Assembly (NCBI RefSeq): GCF_003347665.1
Contig: NZ_QDGA01000010.1
Coordinates: 62,001 to 126,000 of the forward strand
Reading direction: 5' to 3'
From: Microvirga calopogonii
GTDB lineage: Bacteria; Pseudomonadota; Alphaproteobacteria; Rhizobiales; Beijerinckiaceae
Length of the DNA stretch: 64,000 nt
How positions within the stretch are numbered: position 1 is the stretch's first letter; every line of letters starts with the position of its first letter. The notes beneath the pieces were generated by a model, which did not search any database, was not told the DNA's origin, and saw only the letters and a list, made by a program, of their open reading frames with translations. Shown here piece by piece: positions 54,697 to 63,131 of this stretch. The position numbers and the translations under genes are program-made.

Positions 54697-57357
54697 ATGC
54701 CCACCAACGCTCTTCGGGCGGCCGAGCCGAATCCTGCCGCCGAAACGCAGCAGGCATCCGCCTCCCTCAGCCCCGTGGCGGTTGCTCCTCCGTCCCATCG
54801 GCATTGGCTCCTGCGATGGGCGCCGCTCGCCGCCGCTCTCGCAGGATGCGCCGGTCTCGCGGCCCTTCTCATCGAACTCCTGTCCGGCCTCGATTTTTCA
54901 GCCGTTGCTGCGAGTGCCCTCGGCACGCCGCTGCCTCTCATCGGCCTGTCCCTTCTGTTCGCCGCCATGAGCTATGCCGCCCTGGTCGGGTACGACGTGT
55001 TCGGCGTTCGCGCGGCGACGGCCAAGCCGGTGCCGTTGAAGACCATCGCCCTTGGATCCTTCACCAGCTACGCCATCGGCCATACCCTCGGCTTCCCCCT
55101 GGTGACGGCGGGCGCCGTGCGCTGGCGGATTTACGGCGGCGCGGGCCTGACCCTGGGCGAAGTCGCGAAGCTCACTGCCGTCGCGGCCATGACCCTCTGG
55201 ATCGGCATGGCGGGCGTTCTCGGGCTCAGCGCCGCCTCCGAGCCGCAGGCCCTCGCCGCGCTGGATTATCTGCCCGCCGGCCTCAACCAGGGCATCGGCG
55301 CAGCCTTGCTGGCCGGCCTTGCCGCCTATTGGGTGTGGAGCCGCAAGGGAGGCCGGGAGATCGGCCGGGGCGACATCCGGATCCAGCTTCCTGGCGGATC
55401 GGCCGCACTCGTTCAGATCGGTCTCGGCCTCACCGACATCTGTGCGGCCGCCGCCGCCCTGTGGGTGCTCCTTCCCGGCGACGTCGGGATTGGCTTTCCG
55501 GCCTTTGCCGCCGTCTTCGCCAGCGCGATCCTGCTCGCCGTCGTCAGCCATGTCCCGGCCGGGCTCGGCGCGTTCGAGGCGGCGATCCTGCTCGCTTTCC
55601 CACAAGCCCCCACGGCCGAGCTTTTGTCCGCCATTCTCGTCTGGCGGCTGACCTACACGCTGATCCCGTTCCTGTTCGCCCTCGTGCTATTCGCCGCCCA
55701 TGAGATCAGGCGCTCGGATGCGCGGTTCACGCAAGGGATGCGACGCGTCAGGCGGCTCGTGCTGCCCTTCGTGCCGACGGCGCTCGCCGCCCTGACATTC
55801 ATCGGCGGCCTCGTGCTTCTCACCTCCGGCGCGCTGCCCAACGATTACTCGCGCGTGCGGGCCCTGCGGCATCTCGTGCCCCTGCCCTTCGCGGAGGTGT
55901 CGCATCTCGTCGGCAGCGCGGTCGGCGTCATGCTCCTCATTCTGTCCCGCGGCCTGATGCGCCGCCTGTCGAGCGCCTGGACCCTCTCCGTCGTCCTGAT
56001 CGGAGCCGGGATCGTCGTGTCGCTGGCCAAAGGCTTCGACTGGGAGGAAGCCCTCGTTCTCTGCGCCGTTCTCACGCTCCTCCTGACCCACCGTTCGGCC
56101 TTCTACCGCAAGGCCGGAATCTTCGCGGAGCCTCTGGAACCGCGCTGGCTCGTGGCCATCGCCCTCATCGTCGGCTGCAGCCTCTGGCTCGGCTTCACGG
56201 CGTTTCACGACGTCGATTACAGCCATGACCTGTGGTGGGAGTTCAACTGGCACGACGATGCGTCCCGGTTCCTGCGCAGCAGCCTCGGCGCCATCATCAT
56301 CGGGGCGGCCCTGTCGCTCTACGCGATGATCCATCGCCAGCCCGGCCTGCGCCGGGTCGATCCCGTCATGGCGAACGTGATCACGCCGGCCCTCGCCCAT
56401 GCGGAGCGGGCCGATGCGCATCTCGCTCTCCTGGAGGACAAGCGCTTCCTCTTCCATGAATCCGGCGAGGCCTTCCTGATGTATGCCGTGCGCGGCAAGA
56501 GCTGGATCGCCATGGGCGACCCCATCGGGAAGCCCGAGCATGCGGCCGACCTCATGTGGCAGTTCCTCGAAGAGGTCGACCGGCATGCGGGCTGGCCCGT
56601 GTTCTACCAGGTCAGCCCCACCCATCTGCCGCTCTACCTCGATGGCGGCCTGTCGCTCGTGAAGCTCGGGGAAGAGGCGCATGTGGACCTCGACGCCTTC
56701 ACGACCGAAGGCAAGGCCGGGAAGGACTGGCGGGCGGCACTCAACCGCGCCAAGCGCGAGAACCTCGAATTCGCGATCCTTCCAGCGGCCGAGGTGCCCG
56801 CCCATCTTCCCGAACTCAAGCAAGTCTCGGATGCCTGGCTGGCGCAGCGCGGCGCGGGCGAGAAGGGATTCTCCATCGGCTTCTGGTCGGAGAGGTACCT
56901 GTCGCATTTCGACGTTGCGGTCGTGCGCCGCGAGGGCCGCATCGTGGCCTTCGCCAATATCTGGTACGGCCAGCCCGGCGGCGAGATCACCGTGGATCTG
57001 ATGCGCTACCTGCCGGATGTTTCCGGCATCATGGACCTGCTTTTCGTCAGCCTCATGCAGGAGGGCAAGGCGCGGGGCTATCGCTGGTTCAACCTGGGCA
57101 TGGCGCCGCTCTCCGGTCTCTCCGACCATCGTCTTGCCCCAAACTGGCACAAGATTGCAGCCTTCGTCGCCCGTAACGGCGAGCGGTTCTACGGCTTCAA
57201 AGGCTTAAGGGCCTACAAGGAAAAGTTCGGCCCCGTCTGGGAGCCGCGCTATCTCGCCAGCCCCGGCGGATGGGCCCTGCCTCAGATCCTGCTCGACGTG
57301 ACGAACCTGATTTCGGGCAGCCAGGCCAGAACCATCGGCAAGGGAGCCAGATCATGA
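54697..57357 (+). CDS. mprF: lysyl-phosphatidylglycerol synthase/flippase (MprF/LpiA)
   Basis: Bifunctional protein of 886 residues. The N-terminal half has about 14 membrane helices forming the flippase (SFTSYAIGHTLGFPLVTAGAVRWRIYGGAGL and HVPAGLGAFEAAIL are family blocks). The C-terminal DUF2156/GNAT-like synthase (about 560-870) includes FHESGEAFLMYAVRGKSWIAMGDPIG and FNLGMAPLSGL. It transfers lysine from Lys-tRNA to phosphatidylglycerol and moves the product to the outer leaflet, giving resistance to cationic peptides and acid. In rhizobia it is called LpiA. Its stop overlaps the acvB start. Confidence 0.95.
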   Translation: MPTNALRAAEPNPAAETQQASASLSPVAVAPPSHRHWLLRWAPLAAALAGCAGLAALLIELLSGLDFSAVAASALGTPLPLIGLSLLFAAMSYAALVGYDVFGVRAATAKPVPLKTIALGSFTSYAIGHTLGFPLVTAGAVRWRIYGGAGLTLGEVAKLTAVAAMTLWIGMAGVLGLSAASEPQALAALDYLPAGLNQGIGAALLAGLAAYWVWSRKGGREIGRGDIRIQLPGGSAALVQIGLGLTDICAAAAALWVLLPGDVGIGFPAFAAVFASAILLAVVSHVPAGLGAFEAAILLAFPQAPTAELLSAILVWRLTYTLIPFLFALVLFAAHEIRRSDARFTQGMRRVRRLVLPFVPTALAALTFIGGLVLLTSGALPNDYSRVRALRHLVPLPFAEVSHLVGSAVGVMLLILSRGLMRRLSSAWTLSVVLIGAGIVVSLAKGFDWEEALVLCAVLTLLLTHRSAFYRKAGIFAEPLEPRWLVAIALIVGCSLWLGFTAFHDVDYSHDLWWEFNWHDDASRFLRSSLGAIIIGAALSLYAMIHRQPGLRRVDPVMANVITPALAHAERADAHLALLEDKRFLFHESGEAFLMYAVRGKSWIAMGDPIGKPEHAADLMWQFLEEVDRHAGWPVFYQVSPTHLPLYLDGGLSLVKLGEEAHVDLDAFTTEGKAGKDWRAALNRAKRENLEFAILPAAEVPAHLPELKQVSDAWLAQRGAGEKGFSIGFWSERYLSHFDVAVVRREGRIVAFANIWYGQPGGEITVDLMRYLPDVSGIMDLLFVSLMQEGKARGYRWFNLGMAPLSGLSDHRLAPNWHKIAAFVARNGERFYGFKGLRAYKEKFGPVWEPRYLASPGGWALPQILLDVTNLISGSQARTIGKGARS

Positions 57358-58748
57358 AGCCCCTCAAGGTCCTGACAGTCGTGGCGGCTCTCGCTGCCTT
57401 CATGACCGGCAGCGTTCTGCTCGGCCGGTCGGCATGGTCCGCTCTGATGCCGCCGACCATCGTCACGACGACGATCGACATCGATGAATTCGGCTCCGTG
57501 GACGTCGTCCAGGCCGAGGGGCACCGTCCCCGTGGGCTGGTCATCCTGGCCGCGAATGAAGCCGATGCGGACAAGCGCCGGGAGGACGCCCTTGCGCTGG
57601 CGAAGGCCGACCTCATTGCCGTGTCCTTCAACTTCGACGCCTTGCGCGCGGAGCTCGCCCAATCGCCGTCGACCGACGAGTGCCACTACGTCTCGGACGA
57701 TATGAAGGACCTGGCTCAGGCGGTGCAGCGCAAGCTCGGACTCGAGCGCTATTTCTTTCCCGTCATCGCCGGACGCGGCGACGGTGCGGCCTTCGCCTAC
57801 GCGGCCCTGGCACAAGCGCCGGTCAACACGCTGGGCGGCGCCATCGGCATCGGCTTCAAGCCCCTGCTGAAAACCGACAGAACCTATTGCTTCGATCCCA
57901 AGCTCGAACCGGCAAGCAACGGATACTTCGCCCTGCGCCGCATCCCCGAAATGCCTGCCTCCTGGCGGGCGATTGCACCCGAGCGCGAGCGCCAAGCCAT
58001 CGAGTCCTTCCAGGGAAGCGACGGCGACGTGGCATTCATGCCGGCCGAAGACGATCCGGCGACCCGCCAAGCCCTGGTCGACAATGCGATCGAGTTGGGC
58101 AAGACCGGCGAGCGGGGCGCTTCGCAATTGCCCGTTTCGATCATCAGGCCCGAGGGAGCCGTGAAGGGACTGGCCGTGATCATCTCGGGAGACGGCGGCT
58201 GGCGGGATATCGACAAGTCCATCGGCGAATGGCTGTCGCAAAAGGGCGTCGCCGTCGTGGGGTTGGATTCGCTGCGCTATTTCTGGTCGAAGAAGAGCCC
58301 GAAGGACGTAGCGTCCGATCTCGCCCTGCTCTTCGATCATTACGGCGCCGAGTTCGGCACCAACCGCTACGCGATCGTCGGCTTCTCGTTCGGATCCGAC
58401 ATCATGCCCGACGTGTGGCCCGAGCTGCCGAAAGCCGTCAAGGATCACGTCAATCTCGTGTCGCTCCTGGCCCTCGGCACCAACGCCGACTTCGAGGTGA
58501 CGGTGGAAGGCTTCATCGGCGCACCTTCCGCCGAGAGCCGTCCGTTGGCTCCTCTCCTGCACCAATTGCCGCTGGACAGGACCCAGTGCATCTACGGCCG
58601 CGAGGAGGCCGAGGACAACGAAACCTCCTGCACGGCCCCCGAACTGGGCGGCGCGCAGCGGCTCGCCCTGGACGGCGGGCATCACTTCGATGGAGATTAC
58701 GACAAGGCCGCGGAAGCGATCTGGACGCGAATGAATCCTACGCCGTGA
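57354..58748 (+). CDS. acvB: AcvB/VirJ family lysyl-phosphatidylglycerol hydrolase
   Basis: Periplasmic alpha/beta-hydrolase-like protein of 464 residues with an N-terminal signal/anchor helix. Two related halves are seen. The C-terminal VirJ domain has VIISGDGGWRDIDKSIG, the nucleophile elbow VGFSFGSDIMP and the late His in LDGGHHFDGDY. AcvB of Agrobacterium hydrolyses lysyl-phosphatidylglycerol made by LpiA. The ATGA overlap with mprF supports joint function. Confidence 0.93.
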   Translation: MKPLKVLTVVAALAAFMTGSVLLGRSAWSALMPPTIVTTTIDIDEFGSVDVVQAEGHRPRGLVILAANEADADKRREDALALAKADLIAVSFNFDALRAELAQSPSTDECHYVSDDMKDLAQAVQRKLGLERYFFPVIAGRGDGAAFAYAALAQAPVNTLGGAIGIGFKPLLKTDRTYCFDPKLEPASNGYFALRRIPEMPASWRAIAPERERQAIESFQGSDGDVAFMPAEDDPATRQALVDNAIELGKTGERGASQLPVSIIRPEGAVKGLAVIISGDGGWRDIDKSIGEWLSQKGVAVVGLDSLRYFWSKKSPKDVASDLALLFDHYGAEFGTNRYAIVGFSFGSDIMPDVWPELPKAVKDHVNLVSLLALGTNADFEVTVEGFIGAPSAESRPLAPLLHQLPLDRTQCIYGREEAEDNETSCTAPELGGAQRLALDGGHHFDGDYDKAAEAIWTRMNPTP

Positions 58749-58757
58749 GATCACCGG

Positions 58758-58779
58758 ATGGGCAAGGCAACTTGCCCAT
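58758..58779. terminator. bidirectional terminator-like hairpin
   Basis: A perfect 9-bp stem ATGGGCAAG / CTTGCCCAT is closed by a GCAA (GNRA) tetraloop between the convergent acvB and the following minus-strand gene. There is no T-run, so its activity is uncertain. Confidence 0.45.
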
Positions 58780-59072
58780 CATGACGACCCCTCCGGCGCA
58801 AAGAAGCAGATGATCGCCCGTGTGGCGGGCTCTTCGCAGAGGTGGAATTTCGCGTCGGGAGACGCTTTGGCATAGTCCCGGCCGATGAGCCGCCCGTCCC
58901 AGAGCCTCCAGCCCTGGGGCGTCTCGGTCACGGTCTCGCCCCGGTCTTCCCTCAGCTCGCGGCAATCCTGATCGCTGCAGCACCACACGGGGTACCAGCT
59001 ATGCGCCAGGGCCGGCGCGCTGAGGAGCCAGCCCGCCATCATCAGGATCGTTCGCCCCCGGCCATGGACCAT
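58779..59072 (-). CDS. small secreted Cys-containing hypothetical protein
   Basis: Protein of 97 residues with a signal peptide (MVHGRGRTILMMAGWLLSAP, cleavage after ALA). The mature part has five cysteines (YPVWCCSDQDCRELRED, FHLCEEP, IICFFAP) and the segment GWRLWDGRLIGRDYAK. It resembles small periplasmic proteins of Hyphomicrobiales with no assigned function. The ATG at 59072 is the first Met before the signal helix. Confidence 0.7.
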   Translation of the reverse strand: MVHGRGRTILMMAGWLLSAPALAHSWYPVWCCSDQDCRELREDRGETVTETPQGWRLWDGRLIGRDYAKASPDAKFHLCEEPATRAIICFFAPEGSS

Positions 59073-59174
59073 CCAGGACAAGCCTTTCCCGGGGCTTTCC
59101 CCGATCGACAAGCTTATCCTTGATCTTGGTGCGGTCCGTCGGCGCGTCCAGTCCCCGCCCACGGCTCGGGAGAT

Positions 59175-59417
59175 TTATTCCTTGGCTTGCAGGTAAGGCT
59201 CGACCTTGCCCTTGAGCTTGATGGTCATGGGGTTGCCGAACCGGTCCTTGGCATTGCCCGCCGTCACGCGGACCCAGCCCTCGCTGACGCAGTACTCGTC
59301 CACATTGGTCTTCTCGGCCCCGTTGAAGCGGATCCCCACCCCTTTGGCGAGCAACTCCTCGTTGTAGTAAGGGCTGTTCGGGTTCGAGGACAGGCGGTCG
59401 GGAAGCGTGTCGGTCAT
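59175..59417 (-). CDS. DUF3297 family protein
   Basis: Protein of 80 residues matching DUF3297: TDTLPDRLSSNPNSPYYNEELL, GVGIRFNGAEKTNVDEYCVSEGW and MTIKLKGKVEPYL. It is a small cytoplasmic protein of unknown function. An ATG two codons upstream is an alternative start. Confidence 0.9.
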   Translation of the reverse strand: MTDTLPDRLSSNPNSPYYNEELLAKGVGIRFNGAEKTNVDEYCVSEGWVRVTAGNAKDRFGNPMTIKLKGKVEPYLQAKE

Positions 59418-59489
59418 GCGCATGTTTCTCCAGGCTAGGTCGTTTGCGGCGGCAACCTACCCTCTCGAGCCGCGAAAGCCAATTCCGGC

Positions 59490-59620
59490 GCATCGTGCGG
59501 ACCAGCGGGCCGCGTCAGCGAAAAGAGGACCCGGTTTTCCACGTCCGACGATGCGCTCTTCGAAGAGGGAGCATCGGATGAGCCCCAAAAGGGCAAGTCC
59601 AGTTTTGGGCCCGATGCTCA
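59490..59620. repeat. dispersed palindromic repeat, copy 6
   Basis: Two units. GCATCGTGCGGACC (59490-59503) faces GTCCGACGATGC (59543-59554), with GTCAGCGAAAAGAGGACCCGG-type inner sequence. Then GAGCATCGG (59570-59578) with CCAAAA faces TTTTGGGCCCGATGCTC. It occupies most of the spacer upstream of tryptophan dioxygenase. Confidence 0.8.
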
Positions 59621-59715
59621 ACCCCTTGACGTGACAAGCCGGTTGTAATGTCCTACTTTCGTTGAATACCTCTAAGGTAACAATAATCCGCCACGAAGCG
59701 GAGCAGTTCAGGGAG

Positions 59716-60546
59716 ATGGCGTTGTCCGCAGCGACAGATGGGATTCACACAGATTTTTCCGAAGGCATGAGCTATGGGGATTATCTCCGGCTCGACACTC
59801 TCCTCTCCGCCCAATCTCCCCTGACGGCCGAGCACGACGAACTCCTGTTCATCACCATCCATCAGGTGATGGAGCTCTGGCTGAAGCTCCTGAACCGGGA
59901 ACTCGACACGGCGCTCGCCCATATCCGGGCCGATGAGCTCCAGCCCGCCTTCAAATGCACCGCGCGGATCAACCGGATCCAGGAGCAGCTGATCCAAGCC
60001 TGGACCGTGCTCTCCACCATGACGCCCTCCGATTACCTGAGCTTCCGGCCGGCGCTCGGCAAATCATCCGGCTTCCAGTCCTGGCAGTACCGCCTGGTGG
60101 AGTTCAAGCTCGGGGCCAAGGATGCCATCAAGATGGCGCCCCATCGGCACCGGAGCGATCTCGCGGAGCAGCTCGACGCCGCCTACCGGGCGCCGAGCCT
60201 CTACGACGAGGCCCTTCGCCTGCTGGCGCGGCGCGGCTACGCGATTCCGACCGAGGTGCTCGAGCGCGACGTGACTCAGCCCTACACCGCGCATCCTGGC
60301 GTCGAAGCCGTCTGGGAGGAGATCTACCGTCATTCGGGCGAGCACTTCGATCTCTACGAGCTTGCCGAAGAGCTCGTGGATCTGGAGGACGCCTTCCAGC
60401 AATGGCGCTTCCGGCACATGAAAACCGTGGAGCGCATCATCGGCATGCGCAGCGGCACCGGCGGCAGCACCGGCGTGACCTATCTGCGCAAGGCTCTGGA
60501 GCGCTATTTCTTTCCCGAGCTCTGGTCCGTTCGCGGCAAGCTTTGA
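59716..60546 (+). CDS. kynA: tryptophan 2,3-dioxygenase
   Basis: Heme enzyme of about 276 residues that opens the indole ring of tryptophan to N-formylkynurenine. It has FSEGMSYGDYLRLDTLLSAQ, the active-site His in FITIHQVMELW, the heme-ligand His in WRFRHMKTVERIIG and the substrate-binding GTGGSTGVTYL. The start is uncertain: CAGGGAG directly abuts the ATG at 59716, so the TTG at 59722 is better spaced, and an in-frame TTG at 59662 is a third option. It precedes kynU by 15 bases. Confidence 0.93.
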   Translation: MALSAATDGIHTDFSEGMSYGDYLRLDTLLSAQSPLTAEHDELLFITIHQVMELWLKLLNRELDTALAHIRADELQPAFKCTARINRIQEQLIQAWTVLSTMTPSDYLSFRPALGKSSGFQSWQYRLVEFKLGAKDAIKMAPHRHRSDLAEQLDAAYRAPSLYDEALRLLARRGYAIPTEVLERDVTQPYTAHPGVEAVWEEIYRHSGEHFDLYELAEELVDLEDAFQQWRFRHMKTVERIIGMRSGTGGSTGVTYLRKALERYFFPELWSVRGKL

Positions 60547-60561
60547 CGAAGGAGATGCGCC

Positions 60562-61755
60562 ATGCTTGACCTTCGCTCGCACTTCTCCCGCTTCCTCAAC
60601 ACGGAGCCGGACCGCTTGCATTTCGCGGCCCACAGCCATCATCCCTGGCCTGACGTGACGCGCGATGCGCAACTCCAGGCCTGGGACGATGCGGCCCGCC
60701 TCATGGACGACAAATGGGAGCATGTGCTCGGTCCCGTCCTCGACGAGTATCGCGGCCATGTGGCCGGACATCTCAATCTGCCGGACCCGTCGACCATCGC
60801 GGTTGCGCCCAACACGCATGAATTCCTGAAGCGGATCCTGTCCTGCTTTCCCACGGACCAGCCGATCCGCATCCTGACGTCGGATGGCGAGTTCCACTCC
60901 TTCACGCGCCAGATCGCGCGGCTGGAGGAGGAGCGGGTCGTTGCCGTCACGCGTGTACCGGCCGAGCCCTTCGCAACCTTCGAGGATCGCTTCTACGCCG
61001 CCGCGCAGGCCGGCTTCGATCTGGTCTTCGTCAGCCAAGTCTTCTTCAATTCGGGCTTCGCGCTGGACGGACGTCATCTTGCGGAATGCAATCGCGACGG
61101 CGCGATGATCGTGATCGACGGCTATCACGGCTTCATGGCGCGGCCGACCGATCTCGGCAGCATCGCGGATCGCGTGTTCTACATCGCCGGCGGCTACAAA
61201 TATGCGATGGCCGGCGAAGGAGCATGCTTCATGCACTGCCCGCCCGGATGGGGACCGCGCCCGCGCGATACCGGCTGGTACGCCGCGTTCGGCAACCTCA
61301 CGAACGCGCAGAGCGGACAGGTCGGCTACAGCGACGACGGCTGGCGCTTCATGGGCTCGACCTTCGACCCCTCGGGTCTCTACCGCTTCAACGCGGTGAT
61401 GCGCTGGCTCGCCGAGGAGGGCATCACGCCCGGCATCATCCACGCCCACGCCAAGGCCCTGCAGCAGCATTTCCTGCGCGGCATCAGCAGCGCCGCCCTG
61501 TTCGAGGAGGCTTCGCTCGTGGTTCCGGCAGACGAGATGCGGCGCGGCAACTTCCTCACCTTCCAAGCGCCGGCAGCCCAGTCGATCTATCGCGACCTCG
61601 CGGAACTGCGCGTCGTCACCGATGTTCGGGGACAACGCCTGCGAATCGGCTTCGGGATCTACCAGACGGAAGAGGAAGTGGACGATCTGGTGCGCCGCAT
61701 CGACGAGGCGGGCGCTCTCGAATCCCTGCCCGTCAACACCTCCTCGGCGGCGTGA
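60562..61755 (+). CDS. kynU: kynureninase / class V aminotransferase family
   Basis: PLP enzyme of 397 residues. It has HFAAHSHHPWPDVTRDA near the N-terminus, VSQVFFNSGFALD, the PLP-binding Asp in IVIDGYHGFMA and the cofactor Lys in AGGYKYAMAGEGACFM. Together with the adjacent dioxygenase it fits kynureninase, which converts kynurenine to anthranilate and alanine. GAAGGAGA lies 6 bases before the ATG. No kynurenine formamidase is in the window. Confidence 0.87.
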   Translation: MLDLRSHFSRFLNTEPDRLHFAAHSHHPWPDVTRDAQLQAWDDAARLMDDKWEHVLGPVLDEYRGHVAGHLNLPDPSTIAVAPNTHEFLKRILSCFPTDQPIRILTSDGEFHSFTRQIARLEEERVVAVTRVPAEPFATFEDRFYAAAQAGFDLVFVSQVFFNSGFALDGRHLAECNRDGAMIVIDGYHGFMARPTDLGSIADRVFYIAGGYKYAMAGEGACFMHCPPGWGPRPRDTGWYAAFGNLTNAQSGQVGYSDDGWRFMGSTFDPSGLYRFNAVMRWLAEEGITPGIIHAHAKALQQHFLRGISSAALFEEASLVVPADEMRRGNFLTFQAPAAQSIYRDLAELRVVTDVRGQRLRIGFGIYQTEEEVDDLVRRIDEAGALESLPVNTSSAA

Positions 61756-61771
61756 TCCATCCGAAGAAGGG

Positions 61772-61796
61772 GCGGAGCAGCCGAGGGCTGCTTCGC
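61772..61796. terminator. hairpin between convergent genes
   Basis: GCGGAGCAGCC (61772-61782) faces GGCTGCTTCGC (61786-61796) with a 3-base loop and one mismatch, between kynU and the HdeD gene. There is no clear T-run. Confidence 0.45.
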
Positions 61797-62368
61797 TAGC
61801 TCATCCGCACCTGCCAGGCGAGATAGGCGATCGCCGTGCCGACGCTGATCAGGTCGAGGCCGAGCAGGAATCCCAACAGCCACACGGACGTCACCGGCAG
61901 ATTGGCCCAGAGGACGAGGGACAGCACGATCCCGATCATGCCGCTCGCCAGAACCCATCCCCAGTTGGGAAAAGGCCGGATCGTCAGGGCGAAAACGACC
62001 TTCGAAATGCCCTCGATCATGAAGAACACGATGAGGAGGAGCGTGATCGTCGTCAGACCCTGGGCCGGATCGCGCAGGAACAGGAAGCCGATCAGAACGG
62101 CAAGGCAGATGGAGATCAGCTGCAGCCAGAAATGCGGCACGTGCCGCGCGCTGATGAGGCTGAGCGCCTGTACCAGACCGCTGATCACCAGGAGCCAGCC
62201 GAGGAGAACGATGACCGCCGTGGACGAGAAGACGGGATAGATGATCGCCAGGAAACCGGCTGCGATCAGCAATATGCCCTCGACGAGATACCACAGCGCA
62301 TAACGCTTGACCGCATCCCGCATCGCTTCGCGGAAGACCTCCGCGGCGGCATCCAACGACATGGCCAT
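61796..62368 (-). CDS. HdeD family (DUF308) membrane protein
   Basis: Protein of 190 residues with six membrane helices in three DUF308 pairs (YLVEGILLIAAGFLAIIYPVFSS, GWLLVISGLVQALSLI, FFMIEGISKVVFALTIR, ASGMIGIVLSLVLW). HdeD of E. coli is an acid-resistance membrane protein; the mechanism is unknown. GGAGGG precedes the ATG. Confidence 0.92.
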   Translation of the reverse strand: MAMSLDAAAEVFREAMRDAVKRYALWYLVEGILLIAAGFLAIIYPVFSSTAVIVLLGWLLVISGLVQALSLISARHVPHFWLQLISICLAVLIGFLFLRDPAQGLTTITLLLIVFFMIEGISKVVFALTIRPFPNWGWVLASGMIGIVLSLVLWANLPVTSVWLLGFLLGLDLISVGTAIAYLAWQVRMS

Positions 62369-62396
62369 CGCACCCTCCGGACCGTCGCGGGAAATC

Positions 62397-62954
62397 CTAC
62401 ACTGCCGGAGCAGCCGCGGCTACGCCCGCGCTCGGGCTGGGCGCATGCGCTTTCGACAGGGCATCCTGGAGCTTCGCTTCCTGCTCCGGCGAGAGGGATG
62501 AACGAATGATGCGTCCCTTGAAGCCCGACAGCTCGGCCAGCACCTTCTCGGGCTGCGATTTCCGGATCAGCAGGAACAGGGCGGACGTGTCCGGTTGAAG
62601 GGTATCGCCGATGGATTTGATAAAATCGTCGTTGATGCCGTAATCGATCATGCTCCCCGACAGGGCTCCCGATCCGGCTCCCACAGCGCCACCGATGGCG
62701 AGGCCCGCGAGCGGATTGAGGAACAGCAACCCGATGAGGCTGCCCCACATCGCCCCTGACAGGCCGCCCGTGGTGGCGCCGAGGCGCACGAGATTCGTGC
62801 TCTGCTTGATGCGCACGGCCCCATCGGCACCGCGAATAGCCACCACAGCGTCTTCGAGATCGATGAGATATTCTTTCTGCATCCGGGTCAGTTCGGTCAG
62901 GACGCGATCCGCATCGTTCGGGTTGTCGAATCCAACGACGACGAGTTCGGACAT
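62397..62954 (-). CDS. DUF1269 domain protein
   Basis: Protein of 185 residues. VGFDNPNDADRVLTELTRMQKEYLIDLEDAVVAIR is the DUF1269 opening, followed by a glycine-rich hydrophobic centre (GATTGGLSGAMWGSLIGLLFLNPLAGLAIGGAVGAGSGALSG read as two segments) that may insert in membranes. The end is Ala/Pro-rich. GGAGGAGG precedes the ATG. It lies 28 bases upstream of the HdeD gene, so the two are likely cotranscribed as an envelope-stress pair. Confidence 0.88.
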   Translation of the reverse strand: MSELVVVGFDNPNDADRVLTELTRMQKEYLIDLEDAVVAIRGADGAVRIKQSTNLVRLGATTGGLSGAMWGSLIGLLFLNPLAGLAIGGAVGAGSGALSGSMIDYGINDDFIKSIGDTLQPDTSALFLLIRKSQPEKVLAELSGFKGRIIRSSLSPEQEAKLQDALSKAHAPSPSAGVAAAAPAV

Positions 62955-63131
62955 GGCAGCCCTCCTCCTGTTGCGCCAACACTCGAAGAGTAATGTGCAA
63001 CGCTGAAGGGTCCATCAGGTGTAACCCGGAACCGGGCCGAGAATTGTCATGAGGCCAGGGTGAAAAATCCAGCCGCGTTACGGTCCATCGCATCCCTGCT
63101 TGCGGCAGGGTGGAACGGAATTTGTGGGTGG

